Numbered from the stretch's first letter, positions 1-8,352 are shown. The stretch: 64,000 nucleotides of DNA from Victivallales bacterium (GCA_017554445.1 JAFZIJ010000174.1:1-64000), one strand, 5' to 3'. Program-made: numbers and translations. Notes: generated by a model not told the origin, from the letters alone.

Positions 1-108
1 GTCGCCGTTCATCTCATTGACTTTTTTCTCAAAACGATGTCTCGGCATGAAGTGGAAAAGCTGCGAAAAGATGGTATTGTATTGCATGACTCAAGGTTTT
101 GTGCTTAA
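1..108 (+). CDS. C-terminal end of an unidentified protein (cut by window edge)
   Basis: Frame 1 is open from the first base to a TAA at 106-108 and gives 35 residues ending DSRFCA. The composition (HLIDFFLKTMSRHEVEKLRK) is plausible for an amphipathic C-terminal helix, and it faintly resembles the helical tail of the hydrolase encoded next (LELARAFLEYHLKRH). That similarity is too short to assign a family. No start or domain is visible. It may be a real gene end or chance. Confidence 0.3.
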   Translation, partial: VAVHLIDFFLKTMSRHEVEKLRKDGIVLHDSRFCA

Positions 109-425
109 AATACGGTGTTTGGCGATACCATAATTTAATCCCGCCTTGAGTCATTGCATAGTTTTTAAAATTTTAAGCGGACAGTAGTGAAGAACGGTGG
201 CTATTGCAATTAGCGTAATGGCTTATTTTTTACTTTTTGCACTAATATTTATGTCATACAAGATTTCCATGAAGTTTGTCCATAAAATAATACAAAAAGA
301 GCAGTAAGGTAATGTGTTCTCTTGTTGATTTTAGCAAATGTAGCAATAGGAGCTCATATTATTATTTAGAGCTGAACCCAAAATTGGACTCAGCTCTGAT
401 GTACTGAGGTGAAAATAGATGACAT
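109..425. other. Gene-free stretch with a long inverted repeat
   Basis: AT-rich and without a convincing ORF. An 11-bp inverted repeat (ATGACTCAAGG near 89-99, CCTTGAGTCAT near 153-163) brackets a loop of about 53 bases; the left arm overlaps the end of the preceding reading frame. A weak Shine-Dalgarno-like GAGGTG lies about 15-20 bases before the ATG of the next gene. Confidence 0.4.
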
Positions 426-1295
426 ATGAATCGTTTATGCGTTTGTTTCACAGTCTGCTTTTCAATTCTAACATCTTTGGGGGCAGAACTTTCCATAACC
501 ACTTCGGCTTCTAATAATCAGTTAGCGGTCCTTCAGTATCGCATTCCGAAGAACTATGCACAGGATATCCAGTACAATGTTCTCGTTTTCTTCGGGGGCC
601 GCAACACGAATGGGAAGGCTGAGGCCTCGGGCGACAATGGCTGGGGAAAATGGTGCGATGAAAACAACGTCTTCATCCTTGCGCCGGGATTCAAGGACAA
701 CGACTACTGGGAGCCGGGAAAATGGTCAGGACAGGCGCTGCTGGATGCCTTGTTGGAACTGAAGAAGAACTACAATGTGGACACGGAGCACTTGCTGTAC
801 TACGGATATTCTGCGGGGAGCCAGGCAAGCAACCTGTTCGCGGCGTGGCGGCCAGACCTTTGCATTGCCTGGGTTTCCCATGCCTGTGGATATTTCCACA
901 AGCCCACGGAGGCGATGAAGAACACTCCAGGGCTTGTGACCTGCGGCGACGCGGATGCGGCGCGTTATGTCATCAGCAGGAGATTTGTACGTGACTATCG
1001 TTCAATGGGCGTGGAGATACTCTGGAAGACCCTGCCGAACCACCGCCACGAAGTGCCGATGACCTCTTTGGAATTGGCGCGCGCCTTTCTGGAATACCAC
1101 CTCAAGCGCCATCGTCAAAGAGGCAGGGCAGTCAAGGCCACAGAAGAGACAGTTTCCTATCCGTTTGTCGGCAACGACCTTACAGGCGACTACTATCCTG
1201 CCAGTTCACCCAAAGTCCAGGCGATAAAAGAGGAGGAACGCGTCAAGCTTCCTGACAGGAAAATAGCCGAGGCATGGAGGAAGGCGGCGGAATGA
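426..1295 (+). CDS. Secreted alpha/beta-hydrolase, first of two tandem paralogues
   Basis: A 289-residue protein with an N-terminal signal peptide (about residues 1-20) and an alpha/beta-hydrolase core. The nucleophile elbow GYSAGS puts the catalytic Ser near 129; an Asp in TCGDAD (about 175-177) and a His in PNHRHEVP (about 206-208) can complete the triad. The layout resembles extracytoplasmic esterases of the PHB-depolymerase/feruloyl-esterase type, but the substrate cannot be read from sequence. The stop overlaps the next start (ATGA), and the next gene is a diverged copy with the same FFGGRN, DYWEP and GYSAG landmarks, so the pair arose by duplication. About 60 extra residues after the catalytic His are not explained. 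Confidence 0.8.
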   Translation: MNRLCVCFTVCFSILTSLGAELSITTSASNNQLAVLQYRIPKNYAQDIQYNVLVFFGGRNTNGKAEASGDNGWGKWCDENNVFILAPGFKDNDYWEPGKWSGQALLDALLELKKNYNVDTEHLLYYGYSAGSQASNLFAAWRPDLCIAWVSHACGYFHKPTEAMKNTPGLVTCGDADAARYVISRRFVRDYRSMGVEILWKTLPNHRHEVPMTSLELARAFLEYHLKRHRQRGRAVKATEETVSYPFVGNDLTGDYYPASSPKVQAIKEEERVKLPDRKIAEAWRKAAE

Positions 1296-2062
1296 AGTTT
1301 TTGTTGCTTTGCATCGTTTTCTTATGGTTGCCAATGACATTTGCCGACAGCTTCAGGCTTGACGGCGTGGTCTTCCACTATCGGCTGCCCAAAAAACTCG
1401 CAGATGATTCACGGATGCTTGTGCTGTTTGGAGGGCGGAACAGCAGTGGCTTCAGGACACTTCGATTGTTTCGCTTTGACGACTTGGCGGACAGGCATCA
1501 CCTTGTCCTGCTCTCACCCTCCTTCAATGACCACGACTATTGGGAACCAGCCAATGGGACGGGGAATCTTCTGAAACGCGCAATCGCCTTTTTGGAGAAG
1601 AAGCACCACCTTTCATCCAAGCCAGTGTATATGTATGGCTATTCGGCTGGAGGACAATGCGCAGCGCATTTTGCTGCGTGGATGCCCGACAGGACGGCGG
1701 CCTGGGGAGCGCATGGATGCGGCTATTATCCTGATATTCCAGAATCCTCCCGATGCCGTCCGGCATTGATAACCTGCGGCATTGAAGACAGCATACGGTT
1801 TGTCATCAGCAGGCAGTTTGTCTATGGCTATCGTGAAAAGGGCACTGAAGTTCTGTGGAAGCCTGGAGGAGGCGGGCATGAAATGGACAGCCTTTCGCTG
1901 AAACTTGCCGAAACATGGTTCGAGGCATTGCTGAATGCAGACACCGCCAAGGTGTATGGCGAGGATGACACGAAACACATCAGGCAAAGGGCGGAAGACA
2001 TCCAGCCGATGTTCCGCAATCCGCTTGCAAACGACAGAATAAAGGAACTGTGGCTGGAATGA
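1292..2062 (+). CDS. Secreted alpha/beta-hydrolase, second tandem paralogue
   Basis: 256 residues from the ATG that overlaps the upstream stop (ATGA); an in-frame start 18 bases earlier lies inside the upstream gene and is less likely. There is a signal peptide (about 1-18), a GYSAGG nucleophile elbow with Ser near 118, an ITCGIEDS acidic loop and a GGGGHEMD histidine near residue 200. It aligns end to end with the preceding product (LFGGRN, NDHDYWEP, RFVISRQFVYGYREKG). Probably an exported esterase acting on the same or a related substrate. It is coupled in turn to the next membrane protein by another 4-base overlap. Confidence 0.8.
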   Translation: MKFLLLCIVFLWLPMTFADSFRLDGVVFHYRLPKKLADDSRMLVLFGGRNSSGFRTLRLFRFDDLADRHHLVLLSPSFNDHDYWEPANGTGNLLKRAIAFLEKKHHLSSKPVYMYGYSAGGQCAAHFAAWMPDRTAAWGAHGCGYYPDIPESSRCRPALITCGIEDSIRFVISRQFVYGYREKGTEVLWKPGGGGHEMDSLSLKLAETWFEALLNADTAKVYGEDDTKHIRQRAEDIQPMFRNPLANDRIKELWLE

Positions 2063-3240
2063 TGGTGTTCACCGTCAATGGCATCGTAAGACAGGCGTTT
2101 GGCTTCAGCAACCCCAACCACGCCGCCGCGCTCATCTGCGCCCTAATTCCATTGTGCTGGGGCTGGAATAAACATGCGCGGCTTGGCGAATGCCTTTCCC
2201 TTCTGCTGATTGTGCCACTTGCGATGACGTTTTCACGCACGGGAGCGATTGTTCTTGCGTTCGAGTTCGTGGCCTATCTGCTGCTGACACGCAAATACCA
2301 GTGGAAGAAAATCTGCCTGTTTGCATTCGTGGGTCTTCTTGTCTTTGCCCTTGTCGGAATCCAATCTCGTTTCGCATTGGACAAGGCGGTCACGAACCGC
2401 CCGCAGATATGGCTGGCCGGTCTGAAGCTGGCGGCGGCCAATCCGCTTGGCGTGGGTCTTGGCAACTCGGGGAAAATTGCCTCCGCGTTTCTCCTGGACG
2501 GAATCAACGTGCGCACGCTTGTCAACTCCCACCTGACACTGCTTTGCGAATTGGGCATTCCTGCCGCGTTCTTCTGGTTCCTCTTTCTATTCCATGCACT
2601 CGTCAATGGCTGCGGGAGAGTGCCTGCAGTGTGGTGTTCCTTCGCTGGACTGTGCCTCTCGGCGTTCTCCGCAAGCGTGTTTGACTGGCCAGCCCTTTTT
2701 GATTTTCGGGAACATGGTGGACTGTCTGTTTCCAACTTCATCCTGTCGTGGCTGACATTGGGGCTTTTTGTGGTCTCTGGAGTGCTGCTTGGCCTTGGCG
2801 GAATCAAGCGCAGGAAAGTGATGCTTTGCACGATGTCGTCCCTGATGCTTAGCTGTTTCGTATTTGTTTTCTACAGCAGCGAGACTCCTCAAATCAAAGA
2901 CGGCTTTATTGTCCTGAATCGCCGCGAAAAAGACAAACGCCTGTTTCTTTACGACTGCCACTGGAATCTCCGTGATGTGAGGCAATTCGTCCAGTCGCGG
3001 ACAAGTGCAGTCATTCCCGTTGACAGTTGCGAGGGATGGGTGTCCAATGTCTTTCCGAAAACGGACACAATCATTATGTTTGGGGAATGCGCAAGTTTTC
3101 ACACGGCATTCCCAAATGCCCAATTCGTATTTGTCTCCCCTCCCGAGTTCATCGAGTTTCCACCAGGCACAAAGAAGGTATATCTGAAACGTTATGTCGA
3201 AGAACGTTTCCTTCAAGACGTTGAAACAGATTATTACTAA
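2059..3240 (+). CDS. O-antigen ligase/polymerase-like multi-pass membrane protein with a C-terminal soluble domain
   Basis: 393 residues from the ATG overlapping the upstream stop. The first ~270 residues hold many hydrophobic segments. The FSNPNHAA opening, a SRTGA motif and a long loop with NRPQIWLAGLKLAAANPLGVGLGN are typical of Wzy/WaaL O-antigen-ligase-superfamily proteins, which join or transfer glycan chains outside the inner membrane. The final ~110 residues are soluble and contain a Rossmann-like stretch (TDTIIMFGECASFH) resembling an alpha/beta-hydrolase half. The N-terminus is shorter than in most family members, so some membrane segments may be missing. Coupling to two secreted hydrolases suggests a surface-glycan processing unit. 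Confidence 0.65.
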   Translation: MMVFTVNGIVRQAFGFSNPNHAAALICALIPLCWGWNKHARLGECLSLLLIVPLAMTFSRTGAIVLAFEFVAYLLLTRKYQWKKICLFAFVGLLVFALVGIQSRFALDKAVTNRPQIWLAGLKLAAANPLGVGLGNSGKIASAFLLDGINVRTLVNSHLTLLCELGIPAAFFWFLFLFHALVNGCGRVPAVWCSFAGLCLSAFSASVFDWPALFDFREHGGLSVSNFILSWLTLGLFVVSGVLLGLGGIKRRKVMLCTMSSLMLSCFVFVFYSSETPQIKDGFIVLNRREKDKRLFLYDCHWNLRDVRQFVQSRTSAVIPVDSCEGWVSNVFPKTDTIIMFGECASFHTAFPNAQFVFVSPPEFIEFPPGTKKVYLKRYVEERFLQDVETDYY

Positions 3241-3254
3241 TCATAGTGTCCCTC

Positions 3255-3398
3255 CTATCGGTACGTCACGCAGGCGGAGAGTGTCGCGGCGGCGAGCCAG
3301 TAGATGACCTGCCTCCAGTCGCGGCTGAAGCCATAGGCGATGGCCGAAAGCACGTCCAGCGCGATGAGTATGCTTGGGAAGATGTAGGTGTATTTCAT
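3255..3398 (-). CDS. Small two-helix membrane protein of phage type (47 aa)
   Basis: ATG at 3398 preceded by AAGGA at good spacing; stop TAG at 3255-3257. The peptide opens MKYTYIFPSILIALDVLSAI and continues AYGFSRDWRQVIYWLAAATLSACVTYR, giving two short hydrophobic helices around a charged turn. Similar tiny proteins accompany replication genes in many temperate phages of gut bacteria (recalled from family patterns, not searched). It is the last gene of a minus-strand cluster with the two small genes and helicase remnant that follow, which supports it being real. Confidence 0.6.
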   Translation of the reverse strand: MKYTYIFPSILIALDVLSAIAYGFSRDWRQVIYWLAAATLSACVTYR

Positions 3399-3477
3399 CG
3401 TGAATCCTTGCTGTTGTGACATTTTTGCAGCGGAACTTAACAGTATTTGTTGACATTCGCGGCAAAAATGTCGGTGT

Positions 3478-3723
3478 TCATTTGATTCTCATGGCGAGCA
3501 GGACGCCGCCGAAGGGGATGACCGGCTCGCACCAGGAGGCGAACTTCTCCTCGCGCCCCCTCTGCGGGACATAATGGCACTGACCGTCGCCGAAGAAGTT
3601 CACCCACACGCCCCGTTTCCTATCGATTGTGCGGATGACGCCCGGCATCCTGTATGCCAGATAGGGCGGCCTGAACCAGACCATCACGCCGTCCTCAAGA
3701 CTCTCGAACTGCCTTCGTGTCAT
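3478..3723 (-). CDS. Small phage-type protein, unknown function (81 aa)
   Basis: The likely start is the ATG at 3723, which shares a base with the stop of the upstream gene (TGATG), rather than an in-frame start 63 bases earlier inside that gene. The product begins MTRRQFESLEDGVMVWFRPPY and contains an SH3-like pattern (GVIRTIDRKRGVWVNFFGDG). No enzymatic motif is visible. Tight coupling to the 103-residue gene and the neighbouring helicase remnant place it in a prophage replication/accessory module. Confidence 0.6.
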   Translation of the reverse strand: MTRRQFESLEDGVMVWFRPPYLAYRMPGVIRTIDRKRGVWVNFFGDGQCHYVPQRGREEKFASWCEPVIPFGGVLLAMRIK

Positions 3724-4034
3724 CAGCCTTCCTCCACGTCCTCGGGGTGTTCGCGAAGCACCTCGCGGCACTGGTGCAGACGGCACAGGAGATAGGTGTT
3801 CTCCTCCAGCTCCTCCTGGTATTCACGCATCTTCTGGGAGAGGAATTCGCTCCAGGGGTATTCACGTCCCTCGCAGTCCCTGGCGTAGGCGGGCGGTGTC
3901 TGCGCCATATAGGCCAGCATCTCCGCGTAGATGCGGCGGTTGTCGCCCTCGTGCTCCTCGATCTCCTCGTCTATCTGACTCCTGGATATCCGCGAGAGGT
4001 ATCCGTCGTATTTGTAGTATGTTCCCCAGCTCAT
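3723..4034 (-). CDS. Phage-type coiled protein MSWGTYYKYDGYL family (103 aa)
   Basis: ATG at 4034 follows a clear AAGGAG Shine-Dalgarno. The protein is short, acidic and mostly helical, with YPWSEFLSQKM and a Glu-rich middle (EEIEEHEGDNRR); no catalytic motif is recognised. A frameshifted paralogue lies at 25,573-25,883, so the family is present twice in this window. Its position downstream of a truncated phage helicase and upstream of a coupled small gene indicates a prophage origin. Confidence 0.65.
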   Translation of the reverse strand: MSWGTYYKYDGYLSRISRSQIDEEIEEHEGDNRRIYAEMLAYMAQTPPAYARDCEGREYPWSEFLSQKMREYQEELEENTYLLCRLHQCREVLREHPEDVEEG

Positions 4035-4099
4035 GGTTCACTCCTTGGTTTTTGTCAATTTGTTCCCTTGAAAGGGTAGTTATTGGCATGTTTCATTGT

Positions 4100-4882
4100 T
4101 CAGAACGGCAGTTCGTCGTCCCCGATGTTTTCGGGATAGCCGCCAGACGGCGATGTGAGCGGCCCGCTCTCGATGGCGAACATCAGCGCGTCCGTCATCT
4201 CCGGGCGGTCGCCGCACTCGACCTTCACGATGCGGTCGAACTTCTCGCCCGTCACCCAGCGGACCACGATGCCCTTCGGCACGGCCAGTGCTCCCGCGTT
4301 CGCCCAGGCGACCGCCTCGTCCACGGTGTTCGGGACGGGGCAGTCGGGGCAGGCGCGCTCGCGCCACCACCGCTCGAACTTGCTCCGCGCGTATCCCGTG
4401 TGTTCGGGGCAGACCCACTCGGACTTGTACTGCGTCGGCGCGACCTCGTAGTCCACGCGCATCGTCCTGGGCGTCCCAGGTTCTGCGTTCCGCTTGACGT
4501 GCGGCTCGTAGTACACGTTATGCACGTCATAGTGCTCGTCGCGGACCTCGCCCGAAAGGACGCCCTCGCTGGAGGCGTGCTCCGTCAGGTTGCTGCGCTC
4601 TGGCGGCGGGAACTCGTGGCCGCATTCGGGGCACTTGCCGTAGCCGGCGTGGATGATGGCGTGGCACTGCGGGCAGGTCTTCGCGGGTGCGTCGCCGCCA
4701 CCGCCCCTGCCTGGCTCCTTTGCCTTTATCATGTCCAGCGGCCCATGCCGCATGATGTTGCCCCCGTAGTCCAGGACGTTGTCAATCCATTCCCAAAGTG
4801 ACAAGGTTGGCATTCTCGGCGCAAGGAGCCAGTTATTCAGAGAGAATGAAGTTAATGGAATACCCCTGTCGTTGGGAATCAA
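4100..4882 (-). pseudogene. C-terminal remnant of a phage DEAD/DEAH-box helicase
   Basis: The frame contains LDYGGNIMRHGPLD, the signature that follows motif VI in phage-type superfamily 2 helicases, then a zinc ribbon (CPQCHAII, CPECGHEF) and a long tail with CPEH, CPDCP and WWRER. All helicase core motifs (Walker A, DEAH, SAT, QxxGRxxR) are absent. The frame begins only with a TTG at 4882, and the ~25 residues before EWIDNVLDYGG do not look like helicase. I read this as a 5'-truncated gene with the break near 4800. An IS3-family element lies directly upstream and may have been involved. Confidence 0.65.
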
Positions 4883-4918
4883 TAAAAAGAGAATATATTT
4901 TACTGATAAATATTAGTA
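4800..4918 (+). pseudogene. Possible 3' fragment of an unidentified plus-strand gene
   Basis: Plus-strand frame reading DKVGILGARSQLFRENEVN and on through GIPLSLGINKKRIYFTDKY to a TAG near 4916-4918. It begins about where the helicase remnant loses family similarity and is followed by a hairpin with a T tract at 4970-5017. A related reading (LLSENEVTEIPS) occurs near 18,585-18,625. The family is unknown and this may be chance. Confidence 0.25.
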
Positions 4919-4969
4919 TGATTTATGCTTAATAGCATAGAAATATTAGCCTAAAATCTTGCAATTGCT

Positions 4970-5017
4970 GCGACTTTCGGTACAGACCTTGCGGTCCCTT
5001 CCCGAAAGTCGCTTTTT
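4970..5017 (+). terminator. Strong hairpin with T tract beside the IS element
   Basis: Perfect 11-bp stem GCGACTTTCGG (4970-4980) / CCGAAAGTCGC (5002-5012), with a nested GACC/GGTC stem in the loop, followed by TTTTT on the plus strand. It fits a Rho-independent terminator for plus-strand transcription and could also shield the insertion element from read-through. It is not obviously a terminal inverted repeat, because no matching copy was found on the far side of the transposase. Confidence 0.55.
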
Positions 5018-5029
5018 GGTATCACCCCA

Positions 5030-6334
5030 TCATTCAGCATCTTTCGCCTCCCGTCTTGAATATTCCAGTTCACATTGGTCGGGAGTCCGCAATTTCAGTT
5101 TTCGGTGCGGGCGTTTATGGTTGTAGAAGTCGATATAATCCGCCACGGTCTTTTCAAGTTCCTCAAGGCTATAATAGCAGTTATGGGACAGTTCCTCGCG
5201 CTTGAAGGTGCTGAAGAAGGATTCCGCAACCGCGTTGTCATGGGGAGTCCCCGGATTTGACAATGACTGGCGCACGTTCAGGTCCCTCAGCAGTTTTCTG
5301 AAATCATACGCAGTGTATTGTGCCCCCTGGTCGCTGTGGAATGTCAGTCCTTCTGGATGTCCGCGATCTTCAAATGCCTGCTGGAACGTTCTGGACACCA
5401 GTTCGCAGTTGTTCTCCGACGCTATTCCCCAGCCAACTGTTTTTCGGGAGAAGAGGTCGAGAATCGTGCAGATGGCATAGAACTCCTTGTTGACGCGGGC
5501 GTAGGTGATGTCGCTGACCCAGAAAGCATTTGGCTTTGACTGTGTAAAGTTGCGTCTCAGCCTGTTGCGTCTGTAATTGTATTTCCTGCATGTCGTGTTC
5601 CCATGGCAGCGAGGCCTGAATTGCTTGCTGACCAGACCCTCCTGTTTCATCAGCCTGCGGACATGCTCTTTGGAGACGATGATTCCCTTTTCCTTCAACT
5701 TGAGGGCGATCATCGGCGCGGCAAAGCGTTCACCGCTTTCCTTGAACTCGTAGTGGATGCGCGGAATCAGATTCTGGTCGTTGATTTCAAATTGCGTTTT
5801 GCTTTCTTCTCGCAACGATGCGGAAATGCGATAGTATGATTCGTGTGAGACTTTAAGAACCTTGCAAAGGGAATAGATTGTGAAGCGGTCCTTCAGCCGT
5901 TCAATTTCAAGGACACGCTCTTTCATCGGCGACGAGGGCAGGCAATTGCAGGCCTCGACTATTTGCCTGTAAACCGTGTCGCTTTTGATCTGCCGTTTCA
6001 TCTTCTGGATGTCCGCCGCGGTGTATTTCAATCCGGAATGAGTTCTGGCGACAACTGTGCGATTCTTCTTCCAACGGTACAATGTCGTCTTGCCGATTCC
6101 GTACTTTTCCTTGATTGCCTTCGGTGAATGGCTTTCAAGATACTCATTGACGATGGCTTTTTGCTCTTCCGCTGTAGGCCACTTTCCCTTTGGAAGGCGG
6201 TTTATCTCTTCCTCCCTGAACCATCCCTTCAAGGTTGTCATGCCGATTCCTGTCTGGGATGATATTTCCTTTGCAGTCTTTCCCGCTCTTCTGAGTTGAA
6301 TGGCCTCATCTCTTTTTTCTATTGAATGTTTCAT
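5030..6334 (-). CDS. IS3-family transposase, single-ORF version
   Basis: 434 residues from ATG 6334, which has an AGGAGA ribosome site; an in-frame start 36 bases upstream is less likely. Two helix-turn-helix segments lie at about 5-45 (KTAKEISSQTGIGMTTLKGW) and 55-92 (PKAIKEKYGIGKTTLYRW). An HTH_21-like region follows, then an rve integrase core with Asp275 (WVSDITYA), Asp335 (FHSDQGAQYT) and Glu371 (NAVAESFFSTFKREE), the complete DDE triad. Most IS3 elements make this protein by frameshifting between orfA and orfB; here it is one frame. It looks intact. Terminal inverted repeats and target duplications could not be identified. Confidence 0.9.
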   Translation of the reverse strand: MKHSIEKRDEAIQLRRAGKTAKEISSQTGIGMTTLKGWFREEEINRLPKGKWPTAEEQKAIVNEYLESHSPKAIKEKYGIGKTTLYRWKKNRTVVARTHSGLKYTAADIQKMKRQIKSDTVYRQIVEACNCLPSSPMKERVLEIERLKDRFTIYSLCKVLKVSHESYYRISASLREESKTQFEINDQNLIPRIHYEFKESGERFAAPMIALKLKEKGIIVSKEHVRRLMKQEGLVSKQFRPRCHGNTTCRKYNYRRNRLRRNFTQSKPNAFWVSDITYARVNKEFYAICTILDLFSRKTVGWGIASENNCELVSRTFQQAFEDRGHPEGLTFHSDQGAQYTAYDFRKLLRDLNVRQSLSNPGTPHDNAVAESFFSTFKREELSHNCYYSLEELEKTVADYIDFYNHKRPHRKLKLRTPDQCELEYSRREAKDAE

Positions 6335-6524
6335 TACCTTGATCTCCTGAAAAATCTTTTGGGGAATCACTAGCCAAAGAACTCCGCAGACTCCAATTGG
6401 GCATCGAATGAGCAGGCGTTTTGCAAAGTGCTTCCCGATTCGTTATTTGGACAAACAATCATCTCATTTGACGTAGGATGTCGGATCCATTCCAGGAGAA
6501 CAGGACGTTTTCGCAAATCAACGA

Positions 6525-7586
6525 TTAATCCGCTGAATCGTCATTGCGGACATAGAAGGTGGCTCGGCCAACGCCTTCCTTTCGTATGACACCTTCCTCC
6601 GCCAGTTTCTTCAGGCTAGCCAGAACGGTGGAACGTCCAGCGGACGAACAGGCCTCAATGGCGTCAGTGCCGCGGAAACGCCCGACCTTGGACTTGACAT
6701 ACGCGAGAACGACATCATACGCGGAGTGGTCAGCTCCCCCGATAATGTCGGCTCGCGACTCAAACTCAACATAGCAGGACAATATGACCTGGAGCATATA
6801 TCTGATGAAGGGCTTCACGTCGTTCCGTCCTTCGTGCCAGCCTTCACTGACGATCTGGAGCGCATCATAATAAGCGTCTTTGGCTTTGGCAATCTGCGCT
6901 TCTATGCTGACGTACTTCCCGACATCGTATCCATTCTGGTAGAGCATCAGCAGAGTCAGCAGACGGCTCATCCTGCCGTTGCCATCGTTGAAGGGATGGA
7001 TGCACAGGAAGTCGCAGACGAAGACGGGAATCAGAATTAGCGGATCGACAGTCTCCATTGCCAGAGTTCGCCTGTAGCTGGCGCATATCGCCTCAATGGC
7101 GCTCTCCGTCTCGTATGGCGCAACAGGGGTGAATCTGGTCACGACAGTCCCGTCCTCCCTCGTCTCGCTGATGTAGTTCTGGACATTCTTGAAATGCCCG
7201 CCGTATGAAAGGCCTGCAGGCTTCATCAGATCACGGTGCAGCTGCAGGATGTACGACGGCCTGATGGGAATGTATTCGTGGCTCTCGTGGATGGTGTTCA
7301 GGACATCCCTGTATCCCACGATTTCGCGCTCGCTTCTGCTGCGCGGCATGGTTTTCTGCTGAACAAGCTGCCGCAGCCTTGTCGAGGTCGTGACAATCCC
7401 CTCCAGCCGATTGGAGGATTCCGTGCTCTGTATCTTCGCGATTTCCACCAGACGCAATGCCTCTTTCGGATTGCGGTCGGCAAACGCAGTAAGCCGTCCC
7501 TTGTATTCGTGGATTTTCGCGACGTGCCTGAGCTCCTCGTTGTCCCAATGGAGTTCGGCCAGTTTTTCGTAGTCGAAGGTTCTCAT
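6525..7586 (-). CDS. Fic-domain AMP-transferase-like protein with C-terminal winged helix
   Basis: 353 residues. ATG 7586 has an AAGGAAA ribosome site, and operator-like boxes lie between it and upstream in-frame starts, so longer starts are rejected. Domains: an N-terminal helical region with the inhibitory motif SSNRLEG (about 57-63, the class II arrangement); the Fic motif HPFNDGNGRMSR (197-208) with catalytic His and the phosphate-binding GNGR; a C-terminal winged helix (about 285-350) with GRSTVLASLKKLAEEGVI. Fic proteins transfer AMP or related groups to hydroxyl side chains. The DNA-binding tail points to autoregulation through the four boxes upstream. No antitoxin gene is adjacent; inhibition is built in. 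Confidence 0.9.
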   Translation of the reverse strand: MRTFDYEKLAELHWDNEELRHVAKIHEYKGRLTAFADRNPKEALRLVEIAKIQSTESSNRLEGIVTTSTRLRQLVQQKTMPRSRSEREIVGYRDVLNTIHESHEYIPIRPSYILQLHRDLMKPAGLSYGGHFKNVQNYISETREDGTVVTRFTPVAPYETESAIEAICASYRRTLAMETVDPLILIPVFVCDFLCIHPFNDGNGRMSRLLTLLMLYQNGYDVGKYVSIEAQIAKAKDAYYDALQIVSEGWHEGRNDVKPFIRYMLQVILSCYVEFESRADIIGGADHSAYDVVLAYVKSKVGRFRGTDAIEACSSAGRSTVLASLKKLAEEGVIRKEGVGRATFYVRNDDSAD

Positions 7587-7597
7587 GATGCGTTTCC

Positions 7598-7672
7598 TTT
7601 TCGTCCAGTCAATCTTGTTTCCGTCCATAATGTAGCATATTTTGGACGAAAAACCATTCGATTGGACGATTT
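7598..7672 (-). promoter_or_regulatory. Symmetric four-box operator upstream of fic
   Basis: On the plus strand: TTTTCGTCCA (7598-7607), TTTCCGTCCA (7618-7627), TGGACGAAAA (7643-7652), TGGACGATTT (7663-7672). Boxes 1 and 2 are direct repeats 20 bases apart; boxes 3 and 4 are their inverted counterparts, also 20 bases apart. Box 1 and box 3 are perfect 10-bp inverted copies. The array ends 12 bases before the Fic start codon, so occupation would block the promoter or ribosome access. The winged helix of Fic is the obvious candidate ligand (inference). Confidence 0.65.
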
Positions 7673-7911
7673 TTAAGAATTTAGATGCGTAAACATTGGA
7701 GAGCCTCTGCATTTGCTGTAATTTGGACTGTTTCTCCACAATGATCATCTTGAAGCCGTGTTTTTCGACTTCATCATTCACTTGACGGGGGATGGTGGAA
7801 TCAGGATTTAATAACACTTGGAAATACTGCTACATCTTGAAATACAGTGAGTTGGAACTAAAATAGAATCGTGAAAACAGGTCGATTTAGGGGTAGGACT
7901 TCCGCTTAGCA

Positions 7912-8352
7912 GGAGAGAATGATTTGTAAAAATCCCCGCCACCTCGACCATCGCTTTTCCAACAGCCCATTGACGGCTTTCCCGTCAGTGGGCTGTTTCG
8001 TTTCTGCCAACCTCCTCAAACTACGGCACTTGCGCGGATTCTCCGTTTCCAGATATTCCCCTGCGGAGAAGGGAGAAAAGGCCGTTTCGGACGCTTCTCC
8101 AACCGCTTTCCCGCCGTTTTTCTCCGTTTGAAAAGACCGCCGACTTTTCCCCTAAATCGACTTTTTCCGCCTCAAACACCCCAAATTCTCCACTTTTTTC
8201 TTGAATAGCGTCACATGGATGTCAAGAGAAAACACACCAAAATCTTCTCCTTGGAAGAACAGGGAAGGATTTTGAGGCGGGAGAAAAGATTGTTTCAAAC
8301 CTTAAATTAGAGATATGAGATATGAAACGCGGTCTTTTACAAATCGGCTTTT
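7912..8352. repeat. Long degenerate direct repeat, left copy
   Basis: Aligns along its length with 12,790-13,251. Shared landmarks in order: CCATCGCTTTTC, a hairpin (GCCCATTGACGG / CCGTCAGTGGGC at 7965-7993), ACTTGCGCGGATT, GGAGAA, CTCCGTTTGAAAAGACCG, CTTTTCCCCTAAAT, TTTTTTCTTGAATAGC, TGGATGTCAAGAGAAA, GGATTTTGAGG and GCGGTCTTTTACAAATCGG. The two copies flank the 8.5-12.6 kb gene cassette in the same orientation. No ORF runs through either copy intact. Confidence 0.75.

Noticed and set aside
7587-7817. N-terminal extension of the Fic ORF by 77 codons
   Set aside because: The extension contains the four operator boxes, while ATG 7586 has a good ribosome site and fits the family start.
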